Notes: generated by a model not told the origin, from the letters alone. DNA of 64,000 nt from Butyrivibrio sp. LB2008 (GCF_000621565.1 NZ_KK211307.1:192743-256742), one strand, 5' to 3'. Shown: positions 34,688 through 47,101, numbered from the stretch's first letter. Numbers and translations are program-made.

Positions 34688-35371
34688 ATGAAAGATGTAC
34701 TTAATGAACTTTTAATGGAAGACAAAACGTTCTTGAGGATCCCTTTTGGAGACGGAACCATAGATATTTTCAAATCCGTTGTGATAACGTGGGGAGTTAC
34801 GGTTTTCTTGCTGATCCTTATGTTGTTTTTGACAAGAGATTTCAGGGTGCATAACATTTCTAAGAGGCAGGCCGCTGTTGAGAGTTTTGTAATCTGGATC
34901 AGAAATATGACCGGTGATATGCTTGGAGAAGAGGCGATAAAGTATGCTGATTATATGGCTACAGTGCTTATTTTCATAACTTTTTCAAATATGGTCGGTC
35001 TGTTTGGATTTACACCGGCAACAATGGACCTTAATGTCACTATTGCACTTGCGGTTATGAGCATTATTCTCGTTGAAGCGGCAGGGTTCAGAAAAAAGGG
35101 AGTAAAGAACTGGTTTAAAGGTTTTGCACAGCCTATGGCAGTAATAGCGCCGATGAATGTTCTGGAAATTGTGATCAAACCATTGTCTCTTTGCATGAGA
35201 CTTTTTGGTAACGTTCTCGGAGCTACAGTTATTATGGAGCTTATAAAATGTGTTTTGCCGTTTATATTACCGGCATTGTTCAGTGTGTATTTTGACATAT
35301 TTGACGGAGCAATCCAGGCATATGTCTTTGTCTTTTTGACGTCATTATACATAAAAGAAGCCGTAGAATAA
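34688..35371 (+). CDS. atpB: ATP synthase subunit a
   Basis: A 227-residue proton-channel subunit with about five or six transmembrane helices. The essential arginine lies in LCMRLFGNVLGATVI, and the last helix carries GAIQAYVFVFLTSLYI. The start is ATG 34688 with GGGGAAGG; an in-frame TTG further up lies inside the promoter. It is the first gene of a continuous operon atpB-E-F-A-G-D-C with no separate atpH and no atpI. It works with the c-ring to turn ion flow into rotation. Confidence 0.93.
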   Translation: MKDVLNELLMEDKTFLRIPFGDGTIDIFKSVVITWGVTVFLLILMLFLTRDFRVHNISKRQAAVESFVIWIRNMTGDMLGEEAIKYADYMATVLIFITFSNMVGLFGFTPATMDLNVTIALAVMSIILVEAAGFRKKGVKNWFKGFAQPMAVIAPMNVLEIVIKPLSLCMRLFGNVLGATVIMELIKCVLPFILPALFSVYFDIFDGAIQAYVFVFLTSLYIKEAVE

Positions 35372-35392
35372 TACGGCACAAGGAGGAAAAAA

Positions 35393-35611
35393 ATGGATTT
35401 AACAGCAATTGGAGCAGCTATCGCTGCATTTACAGGATTAGGAGCAGGTTTGGGAATCGGTATCGCTACAGCAAAAGCTACTGATGCGGTTGCAAGACAG
35501 CCCGAAGCGGACGGAAAGATACTTAAACTTCTTGTTTTGGGATGCGCGCTTGCGGAAGCTACAGCTATTTATGGCTTTGTAGTTGCAATCATGATTATTC
35601 TTTTAAAATAA
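35393..35611 (+). CDS. atpE: ATP synthase subunit c
   Basis: A 72-residue hairpin of two helices with the polar loop ARQPEA and the ion-binding glutamate in ALAEATAIYGF. By alignment in my head with the Na+-type c subunit of Ilyobacter (GQGYAAGK ... AESTGIY), the Na+-ligand Gln is Ile and the Ser after Glu is Ala. This argues for proton coupling. AGGAGG lies just before the ATG, fitting the high copy number of c. Confidence 0.93.
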   Translation: MDLTAIGAAIAAFTGLGAGLGIGIATAKATDAVARQPEADGKILKLLVLGCALAEATAIYGFVVAIMIILLK

Positions 35612-35638
35612 TTTTCAGGCAAAAAAAGGGGTTATAAC

Positions 35639-36130
35639 GTGTTAACTATTAGTGTGACAAACATCGTTTGTATTATAATTAATCTTTTGATCATCTATTT
35701 TCTGACAAAGAAATTTCTTTTCGGCAGAGTAGATGCTATTCTCGCACAGAGAAGAGAAGAAGTTGAAAGTGCCACAAAACAGGCTGAGGCAGCCAAGCAG
35801 GAGGCACTTGATGCAAAAAAAGATTACGAGGACAAGATCGCTCATGTCGATGAGGAGAAGGAGCAGATCCTTGCTGATATAAAGAAGCAGGGATATGCGG
35901 AATATGAGCGCATTGTCGGTGATGCCAGGAAAAAAGGCGATCAGATCATTGTTGAAGCTAAGCACAATGCGGAAGTTGAGAATGAGCGTGCCAAAGAGGT
36001 TTATGCTGCCCAGCTTACCGATATGGTTATTGATGCGGCATCGAAGATTGCTGCAACAAAGCACAGTGCTGCCGATGACAAAGAGTTATATGACAAATTT
36101 ATAAACGAAGCCGGAGCAAATAATGAGTGA
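35639..36130 (+). CDS. atpF: ATP synthase subunit b
   Basis: A 163-residue protein with one N-terminal membrane helix (~5-25) and a long charged coiled coil forming the peripheral stalk. The start is GTG 35639, preceded by AAAGGGG. Its stop overlaps the next gene by 8 bases. Length and layout are ordinary, with no fused delta domain here; that domain is found on alpha instead. Confidence 0.93.
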   Translation: MLTISVTNIVCIIINLLIIYFLTKKFLFGRVDAILAQRREEVESATKQAEAAKQEALDAKKDYEDKIAHVDEEKEQILADIKKQGYAEYERIVGDARKKGDQIIVEAKHNAEVENERAKEVYAAQLTDMVIDAASKIAATKHSAADDKELYDKFINEAGANNE

Positions 36131-37896
36131 AATTTTAAAAGCTAAACTGCGCTATGCGGGCATTGCTCCCAGTGAGGATCAGATTTCCAAGATTAAAGGG
36201 ATTCTCCTTAAGAAGTTTGAGGTTTCCGAAATAGACCTTGAACTTGTGCAGGATACCTCAATCGGCGGAGGTTTTATCGTATCATGCAAGAACTATGAAT
36301 ACGACTGGTCCGATGCGGGAAGAGCAAGGCAGCTTCGAGCAGAATTAAATAATCTGAGCAGGAAGACCGGAGACAGTGAAACAGGCAAGATAATAAGCAT
36401 GCTCAGCAGTAAAGTTGAGAACTTTGATCTTGCAATAGGCGACAGAGAAGTCGGAACGGTAACCTGGGTCGGTGACGGAATCGCAAATATCGATGGTATC
36501 GAGCATGCTTTTTATGGCGAGATTATCGAGTTCGAGGGTGGCACCAAGGGAATGGCTCAGGATATAAGGGAAGACCATATAGGCTGTATCCTTTTTGGAA
36601 ACGATACGGGAATAAGACAGGGGACCAGAGCTGTCAGAACGTATAAAGAAGCCGGAATACCTGTAGGTGAGGCATTTATTGGAAGAGTAATAGATGCTCT
36701 CGGAAATCCTGTCGATGGACTCGGAGATATTAAGGAATCAGGGTACAGGCCTGTTGAGCAGCCTGCTCCCGGTATTGTTGACAGACAGTCTGTAAATGAA
36801 CCGATGGAAACAGGAATTTTGTCCATTGATACTATGTTCCCCATAGGGCGCGGACAGAGAGAACTTATCATTGGTGACAGACAGACCGGAAAGACATCTA
36901 TTGCCCTTGATACCATCATTAACCAGAAGGGCAAAAACGTAATATGTATCTATGTTGCGATCGGTCAGAAAGCTTCTACCGTCGCAAAGATCATACAGAC
37001 ACTTAAGAAAACGGGAGCTATGGACTACTCAATAGTTGTAAGTTCAACTGCTTCTGACATGGCACCGCTTCAGTATATTGCGCCTTATTCGGGAACTGCA
37101 ATGGCTGAGTATTTCATGCATCAGGGAAAAGACTGTCTTATTGTTTATGACGATCTTTCCAAGCATGCGGTGGCATACAGAGCGCTCTCACTTCTTCTTG
37201 AGAGATCACCGGGAAGAGAAGCTTATCCCGGAGATGTTTTTTATTTGCATTCAAGACTGCTTGAGAGATCAAGTAAGCTTTCATCTGAGCTTGGCGGAGG
37301 TTCAATTACGGCACTTCCCATTATTGAGACACAGGCGGGTGATGTATCGGCATATATTCCCACCAATGTTATTTCTATCACGGACGGACAGATCTTCCTT
37401 GAGAGCGATCTGTTCTTTGAAGGAATGAGACCTGCGGTAAACGTCGGACTTTCCGTATCCCGTGTAGGAAGCTCTGCTCAGACCAAGGCTATGAAGAAAG
37501 CAGCGGGAAGTATAAGAGTAGATCTTGCACAATACAGAGAAATGGCTGTGTTTACTCAGTTTAGTTCGGATCTTGACGAGACGACAAAGAAACAGCTTGC
37601 ACACGGTAACGTGCTTATGGAGCTGCTCAAGCAGCCTCTTGAGCATCCTCTTGCCATGCACGAGCAGGTAATTATCCTTGTTGCCGTCGGTGCGGGCAGA
37701 CTTGATTTGATTCCTGTAAAGAAAGTCAGGGAGTATAAAGAGAAACTTCTTGCGTATTTTGATACGGAACAGGGCGATATCTGCGAAGAACTTATTAAGA
37801 GCGGAGATATGTCCGAACAGTTAAAGAAGAGAATTCTCGACGCCGTTGATGAGTTTAACGACAGCGAGAACAAGAGACTTAAGGAAGAATTGGAAA

Positions 37897-37910
<14 letters not shown>
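36123..37910 (+). CDS. atpA: ATP synthase delta (C-terminal domain)-alpha fusion
   Basis: A 595-residue protein against ~500-510 for normal alpha. Alpha homology starts only at about residue 86 ([15 protein letters not shown] ... [14 protein letters not shown]) and is complete, with Walker A GDRQTGKT at 251-258. Residues ~14-78 match the C-terminal domain of delta/OSCP: a helix, then [10 protein letters not shown] (44-53) and [13 protein letters not shown] (61-75). No delta gene exists between atpF and here, its usual place. Delta normally joins the stalk to the tip of alpha, so the fusion hard-wires that contact. The helical N-terminal delta domain is missing. The frame is continuous from a well-placed ATG (CGGAGCAAAT before it). 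Confidence 0.9.
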
Positions 37911-40226
<2,316 letters not shown>

Positions 40227-40229
40227 AAT

Positions 40230-40655
40230 ATGAATGGTAATAAGGTGATGACCTTTGGATTAAGGGTAATTTCCGTCAACGGAATATTTTATGACGACAG
40301 GGCAGAGGAGATCATTTTACCATGTGCGGACGGTGAACTCGCAGTTCTTGCCAATCATGAAGAAATGATACTTGCGTTATCGGATGGTGTTATCAAGATT
40401 AAAAAGCCCGGTGGGGAGTGGCTTTATGGAGTAGTAAGTCTTGGTTCTGTTCAGGTTGCAAATAACAGATGCATTGTACTTGTTAATACCGTGGAGAGAC
40501 CTGAAGATATCGATAAACAAAGAGCTAGGGAGGCTTATGAATTTGCGATGGAGCACCTGCAGCAGAAGCAGTCCATCAAAGAATTCAAGAAATCACAGGC
40601 CGGTCTTGCGAGAGCGCTTACAAGACTTAAGGCCGCATCAAAATACAGTGATTGA
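40230..40655 (+). CDS. atpC: ATP synthase subunit epsilon
   Basis: A 141-residue protein with an N-terminal beta-sandwich (LRVISVNGIFYDDRAEEIILP ... GELAVLANHEEM in order) and a C-terminal helical pair (~90-135). It binds gamma and can brake ATP hydrolysis. ATG 40230 lies 3 bases after atpD; ATG 40248 is an alternative with AAGGTG close by. It is the last ATP synthase gene; a lipoprotein follows after 2 bases. Confidence 0.9.
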   Translation: MNGNKVMTFGLRVISVNGIFYDDRAEEIILPCADGELAVLANHEEMILALSDGVIKIKKPGGEWLYGVVSLGSVQVANNRCIVLVNTVERPEDIDKQRAREAYEFAMEHLQQKQSIKEFKKSQAGLARALTRLKAASKYSD

Positions 40656-40657
40656 TT

Positions 40658-41254
40658 ATGGAGAAAGTTTTGGAAAAGAAGAGAAAATTCGAAATTGCAA
40701 AGATTGTTTTTAGTATATCTTTTTTTATGGTATTTACTGCTTTGACGGGGTGTGGCAAGGAAGAGGACAGCGCTCTTTCGGCTTATAAAGTGAGCATGTC
40801 GGAGTTTTATGATAAGCTTGCCGAGTATGACAATTCTATAAACAGCATCAATCCCGATTCGGATTCTGCAAAAGAAGAGCTTTTGGGCTATCTTGATCAG
40901 ATGAATGATACTTACAAGGCTATGGGGGATCTTAAGGTTCCGAATGAGTTTTCGGGCATTGCGGATCTTGCGACCGAGGCCAAAGATTATATGCAGAAAG
41001 CAAACGATTGCTATCATAAGGCATATGACGGTGAGTTTGATGAAGAGAGTTTGTCTCTTGCAAGTCAGTATTATGAGAGAGCAAATAAAAGAGCATTTAT
41101 CATGCTGCAGGTTCTTCACGGAGAAAATCCTTCAGATGACAGTGTTTCTGTAACAACGGAAGATGCTTATCAATTTGCGACCATAGATGATGATGAAGGA
41201 GCGGAAGAGTCAGAAGAAACAGAAGAAATGATAGAGATGGAAAGCACTGAGTAA
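40658..41254 (+). CDS. Hypothetical lipoprotein at the end of the ATP synthase operon
   Basis: A 198-residue protein. A signal peptide with lipobox (FTALTGCGK) is followed by a mostly helical domain (~30-155; KVSMSEFYDKLAEYDNSINS, then NDTYKAMGDLKVPNEF) and an acidic Glu-rich tail. It is not a known synthase component. It starts 2 bases after atpC, so it is co-transcribed. Its stop codon lies in the loop of the operon terminator. Function unknown; the helical bundle resembles generic secreted four-helix lipoproteins. Confidence 0.65.
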   Translation: MEKVLEKKRKFEIAKIVFSISFFMVFTALTGCGKEEDSALSAYKVSMSEFYDKLAEYDNSINSINPDSDSAKEELLGYLDQMNDTYKAMGDLKVPNEFSGIADLATEAKDYMQKANDCYHKAYDGEFDEESLSLASQYYERANKRAFIMLQVLHGENPSDDSVSVTTEDAYQFATIDDDEGAEESEETEEMIEMESTE

Positions 41255-41270
41255 TATCAGTGCTTCTTTT
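41242..41270 (+). terminator. Terminator of the ATP synthase operon overlapping a stop codon
   Basis: AAGCACTGA (41242-41250) pairs perfectly with TCAGTGCTT (41257-41265), followed by CTTTT. The 5' arm is the last coding sequence of the lipoprotein gene and the TAA stop (41252-41254) lies in the loop. Confidence 0.8.
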
Positions 41271-41287
41271 CTGACAAAAGAAAAAAT

Positions 41288-42337
41288 ATGAAAGAGAATA
41301 ATTTTCTACATCTTGTTAGTTTTATAGCATGTATGCTTGTTATCGTTATACATACAAGATTTCCCGGAAATTTCGGAGTTGTTATGGAGGCTGTCAGCAG
41401 AATTGCTGTGCCTTATTTCTTTGCTCTTTCCGGAAGGTTTCTTTTAAGAGACGGCGATGACGATACGTGCAAAATTCGTCTCAAATGCGGAAAATATCTT
41501 ATAAAGATACTGAAGATCACAGGAATCGTGTACGTTGTCTATTTTGTTTTTTCACTGGCAGTTCATATCTATTTGGGAGATGCAATCGGTGAGTGGCTTG
41601 TTTCAAAGTATTCGCCCCGGGAGGCGATTTGGTTTTTCTTATTTAACTCGGGCACATTTGTATATGATTCTGCTTTTGTATTCGATCATATGTGGTTTCT
41701 TTTTGCGCTTATTTACTCGGTTGGACTGATATATATATTCGCCGGCGTTCTCAGAAAGTGGTACAAAGTGCTTATCGCAGGGCTTCTTTTTATGTTATAT
41801 TTTGGAGAGGCGCTTCAGACATATTATCCGATAAGGCCTTTTGATATCAGCATTACAACCTGGTATGTCATGAGAAACTGGCTTTTTGTCGGACTTCCGT
41901 TTGTACTTCTTGGAATTCTTTTTGCTGATATTTTCAGGAAAAAGAAAGAAGAATACGCAGATTCTTATGCCGAAGTGATGAACGGGAAGAAGCCTTTATT
42001 TATTCTTACGATCGCGGCGGGAATCATCATGTCGGTCGCCGAGGCTTTTATCTTTGGGAAAAAAGAAGTCTTTATCGGTTCACTTGTTGCGGTTATCGGA
42101 ATATTTCTTTTGTCCGAATGTGAAGTGGCGGCCGGAAAATTCTTGTATAAGATCGGTAAAAAAAGTTCCAATGTAATTTACTATTATCATGTACTTGTTA
42201 TTGCGGTACTTGATAGATTATCATATAGCGGGGTGATACCTTATCCGCCAATGTGGCTTAAGCCTGTTTTGGTGATGGCACTGTGCCTTTTGATTTTTTA
42301 TTTTGCCCCGGTTTTTTTAAAGAAAAGATTTGAATAA
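41288..42337 (+). CDS. Acyltransferase 3 family membrane protein
   Basis: A 349-residue membrane protein with about ten hydrophobic segments. The family's N-terminal catalytic region appears as FIACMLVIVIHTRFPG, with the conserved His after the first helix, followed by RIAVPYFFALSGRF. Such proteins O-acetylate or O-succinylate exported sugars, wall polymers or lipids. It lies between the ATP synthase operon and metH with no close functional partner. The ribosome binding site is weak (GAAAAAAT). Confidence 0.85.
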   Translation: MKENNFLHLVSFIACMLVIVIHTRFPGNFGVVMEAVSRIAVPYFFALSGRFLLRDGDDDTCKIRLKCGKYLIKILKITGIVYVVYFVFSLAVHIYLGDAIGEWLVSKYSPREAIWFFLFNSGTFVYDSAFVFDHMWFLFALIYSVGLIYIFAGVLRKWYKVLIAGLLFMLYFGEALQTYYPIRPFDISITTWYVMRNWLFVGLPFVLLGILFADIFRKKKEEYADSYAEVMNGKKPLFILTIAAGIIMSVAEAFIFGKKEVFIGSLVAVIGIFLLSECEVAAGKFLYKIGKKSSNVIYYYHVLVIAVLDRLSYSGVIPYPPMWLKPVLVMALCLLIFYFAPVFLKKRFE

Positions 42338-42354
42338 TAAAAGGAAAATGTTCT

Positions 42355-44823
42355 ATGACCAGAGAAGAATTTTTGAAGTTTTGTGAAGACAGGGTGATAT
42401 TTCTTGACGGAGCAACGGGCTCAAATCTTATAAAGGCGGGAATGCCTGTCGGAGTGTGCCCTGAGGATTGGATACTTAATCATAAAGATGTCATGAAAGA
42501 ACTTCAGAGCGCATACGCAGAAGCGGGCTCTGATATTGTCTATGCGCCCACTTTTACCGGAAACAGGATAAAGCTCGCTGATTACGGCTTTGAAGGTAGA
42601 ATAGAAGAAATAAATTCAGAACTGGTCAAGCTTTCCAAGGAGGCGGTCGGTGGTAAGGCGCTTGTTGCCGGCGACCTGACTATGACGGGAAAGCAGCTTA
42701 AGCCGATAGGTGATCTTGATTTTGAGGAACTTATCGATGTTTACAAAGAACAGATAAAGATACTTGAGAAGGCGGGATGCGATCTCCTTGTTGTTGAGAC
42801 TATGATGAGTCTTCAGGAATGCAGAGCTGCGCTCATTGCGGCAAAAGAAGTATCGGATCTGGCCGTAATGGTGACTCTTACATTTGAAGCTGACGGAAGA
42901 ACACTTTTTGGATCTGATGCTTCGGCAAGTGCGATAACTCTAGAGGCGCTCGGTGCATGTGCGATAGGTGCGAACTGTTCGACAGGCCCTGATAAGATGG
43001 TTGAGATTATCGGAAATATGGCCTCTGTCACAAGTATCCCGATTATTGCAAAGCCAAACGCGGGACTTCCCTCTGTAGATGAGAACGGAAATACAGAGTA
43101 TGACATGGACTGCGAGACTTTTGTTATAGAGATGGAGAAACTTGTAAATGCAGGCGCTTCGGTTCTTGGCGGATGCTGCGGAACTACACCTGACTTTATA
43201 AGAGGTCTTAAGAACAAATACGGCGAAGTGAAGCCTTCGCAGATAAGGGATAATGAAGGCAATCCCATTCCGAGAAAAAATGTGGCAAAAAGATATCTTT
43301 CTTCTGAGAGAAGCAGTCTTTCTTTTGGAATGAACGATCTCTTCATGATAGTCGGTGAGAGGATAAATCCGACAGGTAAGAAGAAGCTTCAGGAACAGCT
43401 TCGCGAGGGAAATCTTGATATGGTCATCGATTTCGCCGAGAAGCAGGAAGAGGACGGAGCGTCAATTCTTGATATAAACGTCGGCATGAGCGGAATTGAC
43501 GAGAAAGCAATGATGCTCACGGTTATGGAGGAAGTTACCTCGATAACGGATCTTCCGCTGTGCCTTGATACGAGTAGTGCGGAGGTTATGGAAGCTGTCC
43601 TTAGAAGGTATCCGGGAAGAGCGCTTATGAATTCCATATCGCTTGAGAAGGGCAAAGCTGAGGTGTTTCTTCCAATCGCAAAGAAGTACGGAGCTATGTT
43701 CATCCTTCTTCCGCTTAATCCCGAGGGACTTCCCAAGAATACAGAGGAGAAGATAGGCAATATTGAAAAGCTCTACGAGATGGCCAAAGATATGGGCATG
43801 ACAAAGCAGGATATTGTTGTAGACGGTCTTGTTGCGACGGTTGGAGCAGATCCCGCTGCGGCGCTCAATACTCTTGATACTATTGATTATTGTTATAAGA
43901 ATGATTTTGCTACAATATGCGGACTTTCAAATATTTCATTCGGACTTCCTCAGAGAAGTAATGTAAATACGGCTTTTTTGACCATGGCGATTGAAAAGGG
44001 ACTGTCTATGGCTATTGCCAATCCGTCCCAGGAAATGCTGGTAAATGCTGCATTTGCTTCCGACCTTCTTAAGAAGAAAGAGGGCGCGGATCTTCGCTAC
44101 ATTCAGAGGATGCAGAGATATGAAATGAAGAATGAAGGTGGCACCTCAACCGGAAAAGAGGTTAAAATCACCACTAACTCTAACGAGGATATTCTTGATA
44201 TAATAAAAAAAGATGTGCTTACGGGCTCTAAGCGTAGCATCGTTAAGAATACCGAGAAAGCTGTGAATATGGGGATTGAGCCGAGGGTGATTTTGGACAC
44301 CGTGCTGATGCCTGCAATCAATGAGGTCGGAGATCTTTTTGACAAAGGAAAATACTTCCTGCCGCAGCTAATTGCCGGCGCTGAAGCGATGAAACTGTCG
44401 ATCGCATATCTTGAGCCTTTGCTTAAGGGAAGCGACGATGACGGAAAGGAACTTCCATCCATAGTTATTGCCACGGTACACGGAGATATTCACGACATCG
44501 GTAAGAACCTGGTTGCGCTTATGCTCAAGAACTACGGATTTAACGTTATCGATCTGGGAAAAGATGTTCCGAAGGAAGAGATAGTTAAAGCAGCAAAAGA
44601 AAACAATGCGAGCATAATAGCTCTTTCTGCACTTATGACCACGACGATGAAGGAAATGAGAAACGTTGTGGATCTTGCTCACGAAGAGAACCTTGATTCC
44701 AAAATAATAATTGGAGGAGCTGTTGTTACTCCCGATTACGCGGAAGAGATCGGAGCAGACGGATATTCATCCGACGCCGCCGACGCAGTGAGACTTGTAA
44801 AGCAGATACTAAGCATAGATTAA
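42355..44823 (+). CDS. Methionine synthase-like protein (MetH without reactivation domain)
   Basis: An 822-residue protein. Modules in order are homocysteine S-methyltransferase (~1-290; zinc ligands in GANCSTGP and LGGCCGT), the pterin-binding methyltetrahydrofolate domain (~325-590; VGERINPTGKKK), the B12-binding cap and the cobalamin Rossmann domain with VHGDIHDIGKN. The AdoMet-binding reactivation domain of full-length MetH (~1200 aa) is absent, as in other Clostridia and Thermotogae. It methylates homocysteine to methionine with methyl-THF. AAAGGA precedes the ATG. No cobalamin riboswitch is seen upstream. Confidence 0.92.
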   Translation: MTREEFLKFCEDRVIFLDGATGSNLIKAGMPVGVCPEDWILNHKDVMKELQSAYAEAGSDIVYAPTFTGNRIKLADYGFEGRIEEINSELVKLSKEAVGGKALVAGDLTMTGKQLKPIGDLDFEELIDVYKEQIKILEKAGCDLLVVETMMSLQECRAALIAAKEVSDLAVMVTLTFEADGRTLFGSDASASAITLEALGACAIGANCSTGPDKMVEIIGNMASVTSIPIIAKPNAGLPSVDENGNTEYDMDCETFVIEMEKLVNAGASVLGGCCGTTPDFIRGLKNKYGEVKPSQIRDNEGNPIPRKNVAKRYLSSERSSLSFGMNDLFMIVGERINPTGKKKLQEQLREGNLDMVIDFAEKQEEDGASILDINVGMSGIDEKAMMLTVMEEVTSITDLPLCLDTSSAEVMEAVLRRYPGRALMNSISLEKGKAEVFLPIAKKYGAMFILLPLNPEGLPKNTEEKIGNIEKLYEMAKDMGMTKQDIVVDGLVATVGADPAAALNTLDTIDYCYKNDFATICGLSNISFGLPQRSNVNTAFLTMAIEKGLSMAIANPSQEMLVNAAFASDLLKKKEGADLRYIQRMQRYEMKNEGGTSTGKEVKITTNSNEDILDIIKKDVLTGSKRSIVKNTEKAVNMGIEPRVILDTVLMPAINEVGDLFDKGKYFLPQLIAGAEAMKLSIAYLEPLLKGSDDDGKELPSIVIATVHGDIHDIGKNLVALMLKNYGFNVIDLGKDVPKEEIVKAAKENNASIIALSALMTTTMKEMRNVVDLAHEENLDSKIIIGGAVVTPDYAEEIGADGYSSDAADAVRLVKQILSID

Positions 44824-44846
44824 TAGAATGATTTTGGAGGAACGAC

Positions 44847-46478
44847 ATGATAGGAGCTGAGGCTATAGTTAAATGCCTTGAAAAAGAGAAAACAGAAGTT
44901 GTATTCGGTTACTCGGGAGTTGCGATCGACCCTTTTTGGAACAAGATTCTCGATACTGATATCAAGAGGGTGCTGATCAGAACCGAGCAAAATGCCGCAC
45001 ATTGCGCGAACGGATATGCAAGAATAAGCGGCAAGGTCGGTGTATGTGCGGTCACATCCGGTCCGGGTGCAACAAATCTTATTACAGGCATTGCAACGGC
45101 TTATGCTGACAGTATACCTCTTGTTGCTATCACAGGTCAGGTAAACAGCGATATGATAGGCAGTGATGTGTTCCAGGAAGCTGATATCACAGGCGCTGTG
45201 GAGTCTTTTGTAAAATATAGTTATCTTGTAAGGGATGTAAATGACATTCCGAGAGTATTCAAAGAAGCTTTTTATCTTGCGGGAACGGGAAGAAAAGGAC
45301 CTGTTCTCATAGATATACCTTTTGATGTGCAGAATGCGCAGTTTGAAGGGAAATTTTGCTATCCCGAAACGATTTCAATGAGAACCTATAAGCCTACTGT
45401 TAAGGGAAATATGGTTCAGATAAAGAAAGTAATAAAAGAAGTTGAGAAGGCAAAGAAGCCCATTATCTGTGTGGGCGGCGGTGTGCACTTAAGTAAGGCT
45501 ACCGCTGAGATCAGAAAATTTGCCGAGCTCAACAGTGTGCCCGTTGTATCTACAATGATGGGAATCGGAGTTATGCCTACAGAGCATCCTCTGTATTTTG
45601 GAATGGTAGGAAACAACGGTCAGAGTTATGCAAACAGAGCCATGAATGAGTCGGATCTTTTGCTTATGGTCGGTGCGAGAGTGGCTGACAGAGCGGTAAA
45701 CAGACCGGATCTTATCACTGAAAATAAGGTTATGGTTCACATTGACGTAGATCCCGCGGAGATTGGCAAAAATGTCGGACCGACAATTCCTCTTGTAGGA
45801 GATATCAAGCATATTTTTGCGGATTTTCTTGCTCAGGATGAGCATGCCGACGACCATTCGCAGTGGCTTGAGATCTTAAACGGATATAAGAAAGACGCCG
45901 CTGTTAAGGCTAAACCTGCGAAAAAAGGCTATGTTAAGCCAAAGGATTTCATAGTAAAGCTTTCCGAGATCATGGATGATGATGCGATTTATGTTGCGGA
46001 TGTCGGACAGAACCAGATGTGGTCTTGTTCTTATCATATTGTTAAGAACGGCAGATTCATTACATCAGGCGGTATGGGAACCATGGGATATTCAATTCCG
46101 GCTGCGATGGGTGCCAAGCTTGTTGATAAGAAAAAGCAGGTAGTTGCTGTTACGGGCGACGGCGCTTTCCAGATGTCCATGATGGAACTTGCGACAATGC
46201 GTCAGTACGGAATAAACGTAAAGATTGTTGTTATGAAGAACGGGTTCCTTGGAATGGTAAGAGAACATCAGCATTATACTTATAATGACAATTATTCAAT
46301 GGTTGAACTTCAGGGTGATCCGGATCTTTCTCTTATTGCGGCAGCATATGGAATGGATTATGCGAAGGTTGACGGGAACAGCGATATTGAAGCCGAGCTT
46401 AAGAAGTTCCTTAAGGATGACAAGTCCGCTCTTATGGAAGTCAGCGTAGATCCGATGGAACTTACCAGAGAGAAGTAA
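44847..46478 (+). CDS. ilvB: Acetolactate synthase large subunit
   Basis: A 543-residue ThDP enzyme. The catalytic glutamate is in IRTEQNAAHCANGYAR, the ThDP/Mg motif is GDGAFQMSMMEL...MKN, and GPGATNLITGIATAYAD is the conserved N-terminal turn. It makes 2-acetolactate or 2-aceto-2-hydroxybutyrate, the first step to valine, leucine and isoleucine. Two small-subunit genes follow directly, supporting the anabolic assignment. TGGAGG lies 7 bases before the ATG, and the gap from metH is only 23 bases. Confidence 0.92.
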   Translation: MIGAEAIVKCLEKEKTEVVFGYSGVAIDPFWNKILDTDIKRVLIRTEQNAAHCANGYARISGKVGVCAVTSGPGATNLITGIATAYADSIPLVAITGQVNSDMIGSDVFQEADITGAVESFVKYSYLVRDVNDIPRVFKEAFYLAGTGRKGPVLIDIPFDVQNAQFEGKFCYPETISMRTYKPTVKGNMVQIKKVIKEVEKAKKPIICVGGGVHLSKATAEIRKFAELNSVPVVSTMMGIGVMPTEHPLYFGMVGNNGQSYANRAMNESDLLLMVGARVADRAVNRPDLITENKVMVHIDVDPAEIGKNVGPTIPLVGDIKHIFADFLAQDEHADDHSQWLEILNGYKKDAAVKAKPAKKGYVKPKDFIVKLSEIMDDDAIYVADVGQNQMWSCSYHIVKNGRFITSGGMGTMGYSIPAAMGAKLVDKKKQVVAVTGDGAFQMSMMELATMRQYGINVKIVVMKNGFLGMVREHQHYTYNDNYSMVELQGDPDLSLIAAAYGMDYAKVDGNSDIEAELKKFLKDDKSALMEVSVDPMELTREK

Positions 46479-46516
46479 TAACCGCTGTTACATTAGATAT
46501 TATAAGAGGAGCCATT

Positions 46517-46999
46517 ATGAAGCGTATATATTCAGTTCTTGTAGAAAACAGAGCCGGTGTTCTTTCTAAAGTATCGGGACTTTTCTCAAGAAGAAATTTC
46601 AATATTGATTCACTTGTTGTAGGTGAGACTGCAGATAAAAGCGTATCATGTATGACCATTGTTTCATCGGGAGATGAGCGTACTATTGAGCAGATTGAGA
46701 AACAGCTCAATAAGAAGATCGATGTCATCAAAGTGAAGACATTTAAAGAGAGCCTTAGCATAAACAGAGAGCTTATGCTCATCAAGGTTAAATATAACAA
46801 AGAAAACAGAAGAGACATCATGGAAAATTGCGAGATCATGAACGCTCAGATCGTCGATATGTCAAAGAACATGATGATCATCCAGATCTGTGATACATCT
46901 GAGAGGATAGAGCTTTTCATTGAGATGTTAAGAAGCGTAAGTATTGTCGAGATTGCACGCACAGGAACGGTTGCACTTACAAAATGTAAAGAACAATAA
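46517..46999 (+). CDS. ilvN: Acetolactate synthase small (regulatory) subunit, first copy
   Basis: A 160-residue protein. The N-terminal ACT domain (IYSVLVENRAGVLSKVSGLF, then NIDSLVVGETAD) is followed by the C-terminal dimerisation domain. It confers branched-chain amino acid feedback inhibition on the large subunit. It is separated by 38 bases from ilvB and has GAGGAG before the ATG. A second, related copy lies at 47168. Confidence 0.9.
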   Translation: MKRIYSVLVENRAGVLSKVSGLFSRRNFNIDSLVVGETADKSVSCMTIVSSGDERTIEQIEKQLNKKIDVIKVKTFKESLSINRELMLIKVKYNKENRRDIMENCEIMNAQIVDMSKNMMIIQICDTSERIELFIEMLRSVSIVEIARTGTVALTKCKEQ

Positions 47000-47072
47000 C
47001 TACCGAATACCGTCAATGCAGTGCTTTATCGAGTTGAATCGGTGAAAGTTTAAAGCAAAAAAGAAAAACTTG

Positions 47073-47101
47073 TTGAACAAGTGTGTTTGTAGTGCTACAA
47101 T
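47073..47101 (+). promoter_or_regulatory. Promoter before the second small-subunit gene
   Basis: TTGAAC (47073-47078), a 17-base spacer and TACAAT (47096-47101). It would allow ilvN copy 2 and ilvC to be transcribed without ilvB. I see no T-box motif in the 168-base gap. Confidence 0.65.

Noticed and set aside
36123-36377. Frameshifted or mis-started alpha subunit as the reason for the long N-terminus
   Set aside because: The frame is uninterrupted, starts with a good ribosome binding site overlapping atpF in the usual way, and the extra residues carry the delta signature.
42338-42354. Cobalamin or SAM riboswitch before the methionine synthase gene
   Set aside because: Only 17 bases separate it from the preceding gene, and no B12-box or SAM-box motif is visible there.
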